33,138 nt of DNA. Source: 66-474 sp035688305 (GTDB lineage: Bacteria; Pseudomonadota; Gammaproteobacteria; Xanthomonadales; Rhodanobacteraceae). Shown piece after piece: positions 15,998 to 24,160 of this stretch. The stretch lies in the NCBI GenBank assembly GCA_035688305.1, contig DASSNC010000038.1:1-33138 (forward strand). The letters are read 5' to 3'. Position numbers and translations under genes: made by a program. The notes under the pieces were generated by a model that did not search any database, was not told the origin of the DNA, and was given only the letters and a program-made list of their open reading frames with translations. Numbering within the stretch: position 1 is the first letter of the stretch; each line of letters opens with the position of its first letter.

Positions 15998-17282
15998 GCA
16001 CCGCCAGTGGCAACGACACCCGCACGCGCGTGCCGTCAGTGTCATGGGACGTGTACAGTTCGCCGTGCATGCGCTCCACCGTCGCCCGCGCCAACGCAAG
16101 GCCGATGCCGAGTCCATCAGGTTTGCTGCTGGATGCCGCCAGGCCGGGCGTACGCGCCTCGGGGAAACCGTCGCCGTGATCGCCGATGACGAATTCGACC
16201 TGCTTGCCGTCTGCATCCGCAGCCACGATCACGGCGCTCGAACCACGGCGCCGCGATGCATCGAAGGCATTCTGCATGAGGTTGAGCAGCGCATGCGCAA
16301 GTCCGGCTGGTGCCTCGATCGGCTGCGCCCGCAGCGCCGACGCGACGTTTGCGGTGATCTGGGCTTCGGGACGCAGCACCCGGAAGCGCTCGACGCAGCC
16401 GTCCAGATAGACACCGAGGGTGGTGAGCTGCGTGGTTCCGGCGAGCTGGCCGCGGCCGTATTCGATCATCTCGCGCAGGATGTCGCGGCAACGCTCCACT
16501 TCACCGCTCATGACCTTGAGGTCGTCACCGAGGGCGCCGTCGTCTTCGCGGCCGCGCCCGAGTTCCGGGAGCAGGGTCCGGAGCGTGGACAACGGCGTAT
16601 TGAGTCGATGTGCCGCCACGGCTGCCTGGGTCGCGATCGCCAGGATGCCTTCGTCCCGCAAGGCGCGTTCGCGCAATTGCCGCGTCGCTTCGCGTTGCCG
16701 GTTAAGGGATGCGCTCATGCGCCCCACGAACACCGCCAGCAGCAACACCGCGAGCATGAAGTTGATGGTCATGCCGATCAGATGCAGGCGGAATCCGTCG
16801 CCGTGCAATGGCATGTCGGGCAACGGGATGTAGCGGAAAATCAGCACGCCGTACACCGCCGCCGCCAACGCGGTCACGCTGATGGTGACCTTCGCGGACG
16901 ACGCTGCTGCGGCCAGCGCCGTCGGTACCAGCAGCAGCGTGATGAACGGATTGCTGGCACCGCCGGTGAAGTACAGGGCCCAGCCCAGCAGCAGGATGTC
17001 GAAGGCCACGTGGCAGAAGGCCTCGGCTTCGCCCACGGGCCAGCGTTGCCGCAAGCGCCAGAACGCGAGGGGCGTCGCCAGCACCAGCGCGCCGATGCCG
17101 GCGGCGAGCGGTGCGATGGGTACCGTGATCCGCAGCCAGACGACCGCCACCACCACCGCCAACGCCTGGCCGAGCGCGTTGCATGGCCGCAGCCACGCAA
17201 TCGTCGTGACGAGCGCCCGGGAATCGAAGGGGAATGCATCCGGCGAAGGAGTACGCAGGCGGATCATGACCCGGTGTGACAT
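15984..17282 (-). CDS. regB: Redox-sensing histidine kinase, RegB/PrrB/ActS family
   Basis: This membrane sensor of 432 residues (start ATG 17282; ATG 17267 is possible) has about six hydrophobic segments in the first half. The motif GGASNPF (107-113) matches the conserved GGxxNPF of RegB, where ubiquinone redox state is sensed. The H-box AAHRLNTPLSTL has the phosphorylated His at about 225. Later come an N-box (NLMQNAFDAS), G1 (GDHGDGFP) and G2 (GLGIGLALA) for ATP binding. I do not see the Cys just after the H-box that RegB uses as a disulfide switch. It is co-transcribed with regA and divergent from the CLC gene. Confidence 0.85.
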   Translation of the reverse strand: MSHRVMIRLRTPSPDAFPFDSRALVTTIAWLRPCNALGQALAVVVAVVWLRITVPIAPLAAGIGALVLATPLAFWRLRQRWPVGEAEAFCHVAFDILLLGWALYFTGGASNPFITLLLVPTALAAAASSAKVTISVTALAAAVYGVLIFRYIPLPDMPLHGDGFRLHLIGMTINFMLAVLLLAVFVGRMSASLNRQREATRQLRERALRDEGILAIATQAAVAAHRLNTPLSTLRTLLPELGRGREDDGALGDDLKVMSGEVERCRDILREMIEYGRGQLAGTTQLTTLGVYLDGCVERFRVLRPEAQITANVASALRAQPIEAPAGLAHALLNLMQNAFDASRRRGSSAVIVAADADGKQVEFVIGDHGDGFPEARTPGLAASSSKPDGLGIGLALARATVERMHGELYTSHDTDGTRVRVSLPLAVHGNV

Positions 17283-17356
17283 GCGGCAGCCATTCTGGTG
17301 CCGATGATAGCGGTGGCGCGAACTGCGGCACCTCCTGGAGCGTGGCGGGGACCGGC

Positions 17357-17362
17357 TACAAT
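17357..17362 (+). promoter_or_regulatory. Possible -10 element of the CLC gene
   Basis: TACAAT (17357-17362) is a near-consensus -10 hexamer 41 bases before the GTG start. The -35 region (CCTGGA at the right spacing) is poor. It lies in the 121-base divergent gap shared with the sensor kinase. Confidence 0.3.
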
Positions 17363-17403
17363 CCCCGCTTGTGTCTGGGCGCGCAGCAAGGGGAGACAAC
17401 ACA

Positions 17404-19131
17404 GTGTGGTTGATGAAATTGGACCGCACGACGCGGCTGATCGTGATCAGTTTCGCGCTCGGCGTGGTTGGCGCGTTGGGCGCACAACTGTTCCTGTTGT
17501 TGTTGCACTTGACCGACACCTGGGTGCTGGCATTTCTCGGCCACTACCACACGATCACCGTGGCCGATGCGCACGCCATGGGCGTGCCGCCCAAGCCATT
17601 CACCCACTTGTACTGGTGGCTGCCGGTTGCCACCACGCTCGGCGGACTCGTCGCCGGTGGGCTGATCTACGGGCTCGCGCCTGAAACCGAAGGCCACGGC
17701 ACCGACGCCACGTTGCTTGCCTTCCACCGCAACAACGGACGCATGCGCACGCGCGCGCCCTTCGTCAAGATCGTCGCCAGCGCCATCACCATCGGCAGCG
17801 GCGGATCGGGTGGACGCGAGGGGCCAACGGCGCAGATCGCTTCGGGCGTGGGCGCGATCGTGGGCTCGCTGTTCAAACTGCCCGACGACGAGCGGCGGCT
17901 GGTGATGCTGATAGGCATGGCCGCGGGCCTGTCCGCCATTTTCAAGAGCCCGCTCGGCACCGCGATCTTCGCGGTGGAAATCCTTTATTCGCGCATCGCC
18001 TTCGAAGGCGATGCGCTCATTTACACCCTGGTTTCCGCGGCCGTCGCGTACGCGATTACCGGCGCGTTCTCGGGCTACACCCCGTTGTTCCTGCTGCCGG
18101 AAAGCCAACATGTCGTGCAGCCAATGGATCTGGTGTGGTTCGCACTGCTTGGCATTCTCGCCGGCGGACTCGGGGCGCTGCTGCCGGCCGTGTACTACCG
18201 CACCCGCGATGCCTTCCGCGCGCTGAAAGTCCCCGATTACTTCAAGCCCGCGATCGGCGGGCTTGCCGTGGGGCTGATCGGCATGGCACTGCCGCAGGTC
18301 ATCGGCGGCGGCTACGGTTACATGCAGTTTGCACTGCAGGGCGGAACCGGACTGCTGGCCTGGGTGCTTCTGTTGTTCTCGCTCGGCAAGATCGTGACGC
18401 TGTCGCTCACCATCGGCTCCGGCGGTTCGGCGGGCATGTTCGGACCCACGCTGTACGTCGGCACCATGCTGGGCGCGGCGTTTGCGGCAACGCTCAACCT
18501 GCTGCACCTCGGCCTCGATTCGTCGTGGTTTGCCGTGGTCGGCATGGCCGCCGTGTTCGCCGGCGGCGCACGCGTGCCGATTGCCTCGATGGTGATGGTG
18601 ATCGAGATGACCGGCGGTTTCGAACTCATCATGCCGACCATGATCGCCGTCGCGCTTGCGTTCATCGTTCAGATCGCGCTGACGCGCCACGCCAAATACC
18701 CGACCATCTACGAGGCGCAGGTACCCACGCCCGCGGAGAGTCCGGTGCATCGCGCGGCCTACTACGAGACCGCTGCGGGATTGTTGCGACGCCAGGAAGT
18801 GCGACTTGACCAGGACATTCTCTCGAGCGAACTGCACAGCGCGCTGGCCCGCGGCGAGGGCATCCCGCTGACCCGGCGCAGCGAGCAGCTCTACAGCCTT
18901 GGCCTTGCGCCGGGGTCGCCGGTCGTTGGGCAGGAAGTGCGCAACCTCGGGCTGGCAACCATGGGGGTGGTCATCGTGGGACTCATTCGCGGCGAAGGCG
19001 ACGTGGTACCCGATGGCGGCACGCGCCTCCAGGTGGGCGACGAGCTGCTGGTGGCCGCGCGCCATGACGGGATCGAGCGGTTCCGCACCCTGATTGCTGC
19101 ACCCGGTGACAACGCGGGCTCGACGAGTTAG
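17404..19131 (+). CDS. CLC-family chloride channel/transporter with C-terminal RCK_C (TrkA-C) domain
   Basis: The 575-residue membrane protein keeps three CLC signature regions: GHGTD (98-102) in place of the usual GSGIP, GREGP with the gating glutamate (about 138-142), and GMFGP in the third motif. The last ~75 residues (APGSPVVGQEVRNLGL ... LQVGDELLVAARHDGIERF) form a TrkA-C-like regulatory domain instead of the CBS pair seen in many CLCs. The GTG at 17404 follows AAGGGGAG by 8 bases, and was preferred to ATG 17413 and to the longer frame from 17371. It could exchange Cl-/H+ or another anion; the altered first motif leaves selectivity open. Confidence 0.88.
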   Translation: MWLMKLDRTTRLIVISFALGVVGALGAQLFLLLLHLTDTWVLAFLGHYHTITVADAHAMGVPPKPFTHLYWWLPVATTLGGLVAGGLIYGLAPETEGHGTDATLLAFHRNNGRMRTRAPFVKIVASAITIGSGGSGGREGPTAQIASGVGAIVGSLFKLPDDERRLVMLIGMAAGLSAIFKSPLGTAIFAVEILYSRIAFEGDALIYTLVSAAVAYAITGAFSGYTPLFLLPESQHVVQPMDLVWFALLGILAGGLGALLPAVYYRTRDAFRALKVPDYFKPAIGGLAVGLIGMALPQVIGGGYGYMQFALQGGTGLLAWVLLLFSLGKIVTLSLTIGSGGSAGMFGPTLYVGTMLGAAFAATLNLLHLGLDSSWFAVVGMAAVFAGGARVPIASMVMVIEMTGGFELIMPTMIAVALAFIVQIALTRHAKYPTIYEAQVPTPAESPVHRAAYYETAAGLLRRQEVRLDQDILSSELHSALARGEGIPLTRRSEQLYSLGLAPGSPVVGQEVRNLGLATMGVVIVGLIRGEGDVVPDGGTRLQVGDELLVAARHDGIERFRTLIAAPGDNAGSTS

Positions 19132-19158
19132 CTGCACGTTGTTCGGGCGGTGGCTTCC

Positions 19159-19305
19159 GTAGGAGCGGGTCGTGCCTGCGACCAACCTCGCACCGAATCA
19201 CCACCTCCGGCCCATCCAACGCGAAACACCGGCACGGGTGCAGCATGCCTGCGAACGGTCTGTGGCGGCATCGGATCTGTGGCCGCGGGCATGGCCCGCT
19301 CCTAC
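19159..19305. repeat. GTAGGAGCGGG inverted repeat element
   Basis: The left end gtaggagcgggtcgtgcctg (19159) and right end, reading gtaggagcgggccatgcccg on the other strand (to 19305), are inverted copies. Internal arms gcctgcgacc and gcctgcgaac are present as well. This is the GTAGGAGCGGG class of dispersed element common in Pseudomonas and Xanthomonadales. The TAG in its right end is the stop codon of the adjoining TPR gene. Confidence 0.8.
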
Positions 19306-21410
19306 GACGAGTGCGAGGTGGCCGGATAGCTGACGGCGGGTTTGTCCTCGGCGTATTGCTTCAGCAGCGCCTGGAAACCCGGGTTGTGGCGGATCGGATC
19401 CCAAGTCGGGTCGATTCGCAGCATCGCCACGGTTAGCGGATTTGCGCCTGGTGTCTTCAGCAGATGTTCGATCAGTGGCAACGCATGCGCGGCATCGCCG
19501 TTCAGCGCGTAAATCCTGGTCAGATATTGCTGCCAGCGTGAACCCTCCCATGCATCAGCAGATGTCGGCACCAGCGACGCGCCCCGACGGCCCTCGACAA
19601 CAGCCTGCTCGCGTTGGTCCAAACCCGCACAAGCCAAGCCCAGTGCCAGGCGCACCGCGACTTCGACATGCACATTGTCCGGCTCCACGGCGAGTGCGGC
19701 TTGAGTCTGTGCCTGCACCTGCCGATAAATCGTGGCAGCGATCGCAGATGACCCGCGACCCTGTTCACTCAATGCCCGTTGCAGTTGCCAGTCAATGGCG
19801 GCGGGAATGTAGCCACCGAAGCTGGCAGGCGTCATGAAGTCGCCGGCACCGGCAGCGGCGCGCTGGAACAGATCGGATGCCGACGCATAGTTGCGCCGAT
19901 ACAAGGCTTGTCGGCCACGATCTGCGAGGATGCCCGGTGCACCCGAATGCATGCTTGCCAATGCCCGGTCCGCCGCGTCCAGATCACCCATGCTCCAGAG
20001 CACGGACAACTTCAAGTGCAATAGCGTCGGATCGTCAGCATCCAACCTCAGCCCGGCATCGATCACTTCGCTCGCTTGCACAAAGTGCCGTTGTGCCAGC
20101 AGGGTTTGTGCAAGGCTGATGGCCAGTCCAACATCGTTCGGGCTCAGCTTGCGCGCGCGCCCAAAGGCGGCCACCGCAGCGGTGAACGCACCGAGGCGAC
20201 GTTCGACAAGACCTGTACCGGACAAAGCCTGGGCATCGTTCGGCAAACCAAGTTGTGCCTTGCGAAAGGCCACCAGCGCAGCGGCAAAATCGCCCCGGCC
20301 GTAGTAAAGAAACCAGGCTCGCGCCAACTCGACTTGTGGCACATCGGGCGCCAGCGCTACGGCGCGATCCAGCGCAGCTTTGGCGGTGGCAAGCCGTGTG
20401 CGCGTCGGATCGAAACCTTCCCAGTACATCCACACATGTTGTTGGGCCAGCTGCGCCCATGCCAAGGCAAAATTTGGATCGAGCGTTACCGCTTCCTGGA
20501 ATGCGCTGATGGTCTGTTGCACGGTGTCGCGATCGAAGTCTGAGTGACCCAATAGCGCCAAACCTTTCAGGTAAGCCGCGTGAGCCTCCGGGTTGTCGGT
20601 CGGTTTGGTGTTCAAAGCCGAGCGTTCATCCTTGGTGATGGCCGCCTGCAATGACGAGGCGATTTTTTGTGCAACCTCGCTTTCCACGGCAAACACATCG
20701 TCGAGCTTGCGGTCGTAGGTCTGCGCCCAGATGTGGTTGTCGTTGCGAGCATCGATCAATTGCACGTTGATGCGCACGCGATCGCCTACTTTCTGCACGC
20801 TACCTTCGAGAATGTTTGCGACTCCGAGTTGGCTGGCGATTTCGCGCAGGTTTCCCGGTGCGCTTTGATAACGCTGGGTCGAAGTACGCGAGATCACCTT
20901 GAGCTCGCCGATCTTCGACAGCCCCGTCAGGATCTCGTCCTGGACGCCATCGGCGAAGTAGGCGTTGTCCTTGTCCGCGGACAGATTCTCGAATGGCAAC
21001 ACCGCGATGGACTTGACGGGGATGGACTGCGCGGCGGCCGTCGGGGCCGGTGCGTTGCGATGCACGAAGTAACCGGAAGCCAGCAGCGCCACCGCCACGA
21101 CCAGCACGCCGATGATCCAGAAGTCGAGCTTGCGGCCGGTCGAATGCGCGATGGAATCAGCCGGATCGATCTCGCTCTCGCGCTTCAGGCCCGATGGCGT
21201 GAACTCGAAGAACCATGCAAACGCCATGAAAAACGGAAAGCCGATCACGCACGCGATCACGAACCAACGCACGACCCAGTCCGGTGCGCCGAAGGATGGC
21301 CCCAGTTGCGCGATGCCCTGCGACAGTGCCCACACCGCGCCCGCATACAAGACCGCCGCGCGCAGCACATTGCGGCGCTTCAGTTCCCGGAACACGTGGA
21401 AGTTAGCCAC
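19302..21410 (-). CDS. TolB/FlgO-type and tetratricopeptide-repeat membrane protein (paralogue 1)
   Basis: The 702-residue product starts VANFHVFRELKRRNVLRAA at GTG 21410, with AGGGG five bases upstream. Hydrophobic segments near residues 20-45, 50-75 and 95-115 anchor it. A TolB-like/FlgO domain follows (SIAVLPFENLSADKDNAYFA onward, to about residue 270; it includes LKVISRTSTQRY and ILEGSVQKVGDRVRI). The rest is TPR repeats to the C-terminus. The architecture resembles the non-catalytic part of proteobacterial adenylate cyclase-like proteins; no cyclase or winged-helix domain is present. The stop codon comes from a neighbouring repeat. It is a close relative of the protein at 24161-26329. 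The function is unknown; probably a periplasmic protein-protein scaffold. Confidence 0.75.
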   Translation of the reverse strand: MANFHVFRELKRRNVLRAAVLYAGAVWALSQGIAQLGPSFGAPDWVVRWFVIACVIGFPFFMAFAWFFEFTPSGLKRESEIDPADSIAHSTGRKLDFWIIGVLVVAVALLASGYFVHRNAPAPTAAAQSIPVKSIAVLPFENLSADKDNAYFADGVQDEILTGLSKIGELKVISRTSTQRYQSAPGNLREIASQLGVANILEGSVQKVGDRVRINVQLIDARNDNHIWAQTYDRKLDDVFAVESEVAQKIASSLQAAITKDERSALNTKPTDNPEAHAAYLKGLALLGHSDFDRDTVQQTISAFQEAVTLDPNFALAWAQLAQQHVWMYWEGFDPTRTRLATAKAALDRAVALAPDVPQVELARAWFLYYGRGDFAAALVAFRKAQLGLPNDAQALSGTGLVERRLGAFTAAVAAFGRARKLSPNDVGLAISLAQTLLAQRHFVQASEVIDAGLRLDADDPTLLHLKLSVLWSMGDLDAADRALASMHSGAPGILADRGRQALYRRNYASASDLFQRAAAGAGDFMTPASFGGYIPAAIDWQLQRALSEQGRGSSAIAATIYRQVQAQTQAALAVEPDNVHVEVAVRLALGLACAGLDQREQAVVEGRRGASLVPTSADAWEGSRWQQYLTRIYALNGDAAHALPLIEHLLKTPGANPLTVAMLRIDPTWDPIRHNPGFQALLKQYAEDKPAVSYPATSHSS

Positions 21411-21519
21411 GCCAGCCCCTAGAGGCGCACGCTGCGCCCGATGCGGTGCCGCCCGCCGCCCGATCTTAGCGGTCGCGGCCGGAGGGGCGCAATGCAACGG
21501 CAATCAGGGTGGTGGCGTC

Positions 21520-23814
21520 TCAGCGCGCGGCCGCTGCGCGCACACCCAGCCAACCCTTGACTGCGGCGATCAGCATCGGGATCGCGCCAAAGAGGATGAA
21601 CACCAGGTCGCCCGGCAGGCGCAGCCACTCGATCAGGTGCGAGCGCGGCGTGCCGACGTAGGCGATGCTGCGTGCGTGCCAGTAGCCGTGCTCGATCACG
21701 TCCCACAACTGCAGCACGCCGCTCGGGAACAGGCTCATCACGATCATCAGCGCCAGTCCGATGTTGGTGCCCCAGAACGCGACCTTGACGTATTTCTCGA
21801 TGCCCGGCCAGGTCTTGTCGCTGGCGGTCTGGCGCAGCACGAACACCATCAACGCCAGTGCCAGCATCCCGAACACGCCCATCATCGCGGCGTGCCCATG
21901 GTTGGGCGTCAACTGGGTGCCGACTTCGTAGTAGCTGACGATCGGCAGGTTGATCAGGAAGCCGAACATGCCGGCGCCGACGAAGTTCCAGAAGCCGACC
22001 GCCATCAGGAAATAGAACGTCCACTTGTGGGGAACCCGACGCACCTTCCCGTCGACGTCGACCTCGCCCTTGGTGGTTTTCACGAAGTCCCATGCATCGA
22101 GTGTCAACAAGGTCAGCGGCACGACTTCGAGTACCGAAAAGATCGCCGACATCGACATGTTGAATTGGGTATGGCCGATGAAGTACCAGTGGTGGCCGGT
22201 GCCGATCAGGCCACCCAGGAAATACAGGATCGCGTCGAGATAGATCACCCGCAGCGCGGTATTGCGCCGCGCCAGCCCCAGTTGGTACAGCACCAACGCC
22301 ACAACCGTGGTGGCAAAGAACTCGAAGAAGCCTTCCACCCACAGATGGATGATCCAGAACCGCCAGGTTTCGACGATCGTGTAGTTGGTATGCGCGCCGA
22401 AGAAGATGGCGGGCAGGTAAAACACCGGGATCGCGACCGCCGCCAGCAGGAACATCCGCGCGATCGGGCGCGCGCCGGGACGTTCAACCTTGCTCGGCCG
22501 CGCGACCCAGTACAGCACCGCGAACCACACCAGCAGGCCAACGATCAGCAGATACTGCCAGATGCGGCCCAGCTCGAGGTACTCCCAACCCTGGTTGCCG
22601 AGCCAGAACCACCAGTCGCCGAGCAGGTTGGACATGCCCGCCCATTCGCCCAGCAGGCTGCCCACGATCACCGCAAGGAAAGCGGCGAACAGGAAGTGTG
22701 CCCAACCGGCCAGGCCGCGCGGTTCATCCGTGCGCAAGCTGCGTCCCAGGAACAAGGCCGCCGCGACGTACGAGGTCGCGATCCACATGATCGCGCTCTG
22801 CAGGTGCCAGGTGCGCATCAGGTTGCTGGGGAAAAACTTCTCCAACGGGATGCCGTAGAAGCTCGCGGGATCGGCACGGTAGTGTGCGGTGGCCGCGCCG
22901 ACCAGCGTCTGGAACAGGAACACCGCCGCGACGATGACGAAGAACTTCACCAGTGCGCGCTGCCCGGGGCTGGCTTCACCGGGCATGATGTTCGGCTTCA
23001 GGCTGTGACCACGCGACAACCAGCCGAGATAGTCGAACTTGCCGAACATCAGAAGCACCGCCGCGATGCCGGCCAAGAGCACCAGCAGGCTCAGCGCGCT
23101 CCACAAGTAGGCGCCTGAAATCGCGGTATTTCCCACCAATGGATCGTAGGGAAAGTTGTTGGTGTAGGAATACGCATAGCCAGGCCGATTGGCTACGGAT
23201 GCCCACGCCGCCCAAGTCACGAAGGCGGTGAATTCACGCAGCTCGGTCGGGTCGGAAATCAGTCCGGGCTTGAGGCCGCCGTTGTCCGCCGGATCCTTGA
23301 AATAATCGGTCCAGTGCGCGATCTGGTTCGTCCAGGCTTGCGACTCCGCCGGCGTCAGCGACAACATGCCCGTGGCGGGGTCGTAGCGGTTGGTCTTGAG
23401 CACCACCGCGACTTCGCCCCGGATCGCCGCGTGTTGCACGGCATCCAGATCCGCAAACGACTTGCCGTATTGCTGTTGCGCCAGCGCCTCGGCGGCGTCG
23501 AGCCCCATTATGTGCAGCGCTTCGGCGGCGAAATCCGGGCCGAGATACGCGCCATGGCCCCAGATCGAGCCGTTGTCCATCAATCCGTATTTGAGGAATA
23601 CCCCTTGCCCGGCACTGATCTCGTCACCGGTGAACAAGGTTGCGCCCTGTGCATTGACGACCTTGCCGGGAATGGGTGGGGCCTTCTTGTAGCCCAGCAC
23701 CGTGATCGCGATCAGGACCGCGAGCCCGAACACCATCACGGCCCAGATCGAACGGATCCACCACGGCGAGAGCGGGGTGTCTTCCGGGTCCGGTTGCGGC
23801 AGCGTTGCGGCCAT
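21520..23814 (-). CDS. norB: Quinol-dependent nitric oxide reductase (qNor), single-subunit
   Basis: This 764-residue membrane enzyme reduces 2 NO to N2O using quinol. The fused N-terminal extension, with a membrane segment and a ~200-residue periplasmic region up to about 230, marks the qNor form rather than the cytochrome-linked NorBC. Metal ligands are visible: H337 (TWHLQSAIMW), H490 with E494 (WIIHLWVEGFFEFF), H541-H542 (GTGHHWYFIG), and H639 and H641 (NHGHAAMMG) for haem. AAAGGAAA lies upstream of the ATG. It is encoded alone, without norC or norQD beside it, so it may serve NO detoxification as well as denitrification. The name norZ is also used. Confidence 0.93.
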   Translation of the reverse strand: MAATLPQPDPEDTPLSPWWIRSIWAVMVFGLAVLIAITVLGYKKAPPIPGKVVNAQGATLFTGDEISAGQGVFLKYGLMDNGSIWGHGAYLGPDFAAEALHIMGLDAAEALAQQQYGKSFADLDAVQHAAIRGEVAVVLKTNRYDPATGMLSLTPAESQAWTNQIAHWTDYFKDPADNGGLKPGLISDPTELREFTAFVTWAAWASVANRPGYAYSYTNNFPYDPLVGNTAISGAYLWSALSLLVLLAGIAAVLLMFGKFDYLGWLSRGHSLKPNIMPGEASPGQRALVKFFVIVAAVFLFQTLVGAATAHYRADPASFYGIPLEKFFPSNLMRTWHLQSAIMWIATSYVAAALFLGRSLRTDEPRGLAGWAHFLFAAFLAVIVGSLLGEWAGMSNLLGDWWFWLGNQGWEYLELGRIWQYLLIVGLLVWFAVLYWVARPSKVERPGARPIARMFLLAAVAIPVFYLPAIFFGAHTNYTIVETWRFWIIHLWVEGFFEFFATTVVALVLYQLGLARRNTALRVIYLDAILYFLGGLIGTGHHWYFIGHTQFNMSMSAIFSVLEVVPLTLLTLDAWDFVKTTKGEVDVDGKVRRVPHKWTFYFLMAVGFWNFVGAGMFGFLINLPIVSYYEVGTQLTPNHGHAAMMGVFGMLALALMVFVLRQTASDKTWPGIEKYVKVAFWGTNIGLALMIVMSLFPSGVLQLWDVIEHGYWHARSIAYVGTPRSHLIEWLRLPGDLVFILFGAIPMLIAAVKGWLGVRAAAAR

Positions 23815-24160
23815 GGAGATTTCCTTTCACGTGCGCGGGCGGCGGTGAATTGAGCCTACAGCGTTTGCGGGACTGGGTGTTACTGCGGACAAGTCACGCC
23901 GGGGCCAGCCATAGCCGCCTGCAGCATGACGTCCAGGTGTTCGCAGGACTGTCCGCAGCGAAAACCGGGGTCAGAGTCGACTTTTCGACCGATGCCCGGG
24001 GAGACGGGGTTGATCGTGAAAAGTCGACTCTGACCCCGGTTTTCTTCCACACGGTCGCTGACCGGCCCAGAACTGCCAGTCGCAACCCGCATTGCATTGC
24101 CACGTAGCAGTCATTCGTCAGCGGCGGCAGCTCGGGAGCTTGCCCGTCACGTCAAGGCGA
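23815..24160. other. Intergenic region upstream of norB
   Basis: This 346-base gap holds the norB promoter and the palindrome at 23961-24043. No clear FNR/NnrR, NorR or NsrR site was recognised. A short minus-strand frame ending at 23880 (SCEHLDVMLQAAMAGPGV) reads through the palindrome and might be the tail of a decayed gene, but this is not convincing. Confidence 0.4.
23961..24043. repeat. Perfect 26-bp inverted repeat, TCAGAGTCGAC type
   Basis: Bases 23961-23986 are the exact reverse complement of 24018-24043, with a 31-base loop. The arms contain ccggggtcagagtcgacttt. It resembles, in size and layout, the palindrome inside dnaE2 (27265-27358); such elements in this order are often linked with REP-type tyrosine transposases. 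It lies upstream of norB. Confidence 0.85.

Noticed and set aside
17356..19185. Minus-strand 609-codon open frame opposite the CLC gene
   Set aside because: The sequence is His/Arg/Gly-rich without motifs; the CLC signatures on the other strand decide the strand.
19159..19305. Considered as a CRISPR or attachment site
   Set aside because: Only one inverted pair exists, with no spacer-repeat periodicity and no integrase or tRNA nearby.
23880..24092. Short minus-strand frame ending SCEHLDVMLQAAMAGPGV, considered as the tail of a nitrosative-stress regulator
   Set aside because: It reads through the palindrome, has no recognisable full domain, and the Cys pattern is too short to call an Rrf2/NsrR remnant.
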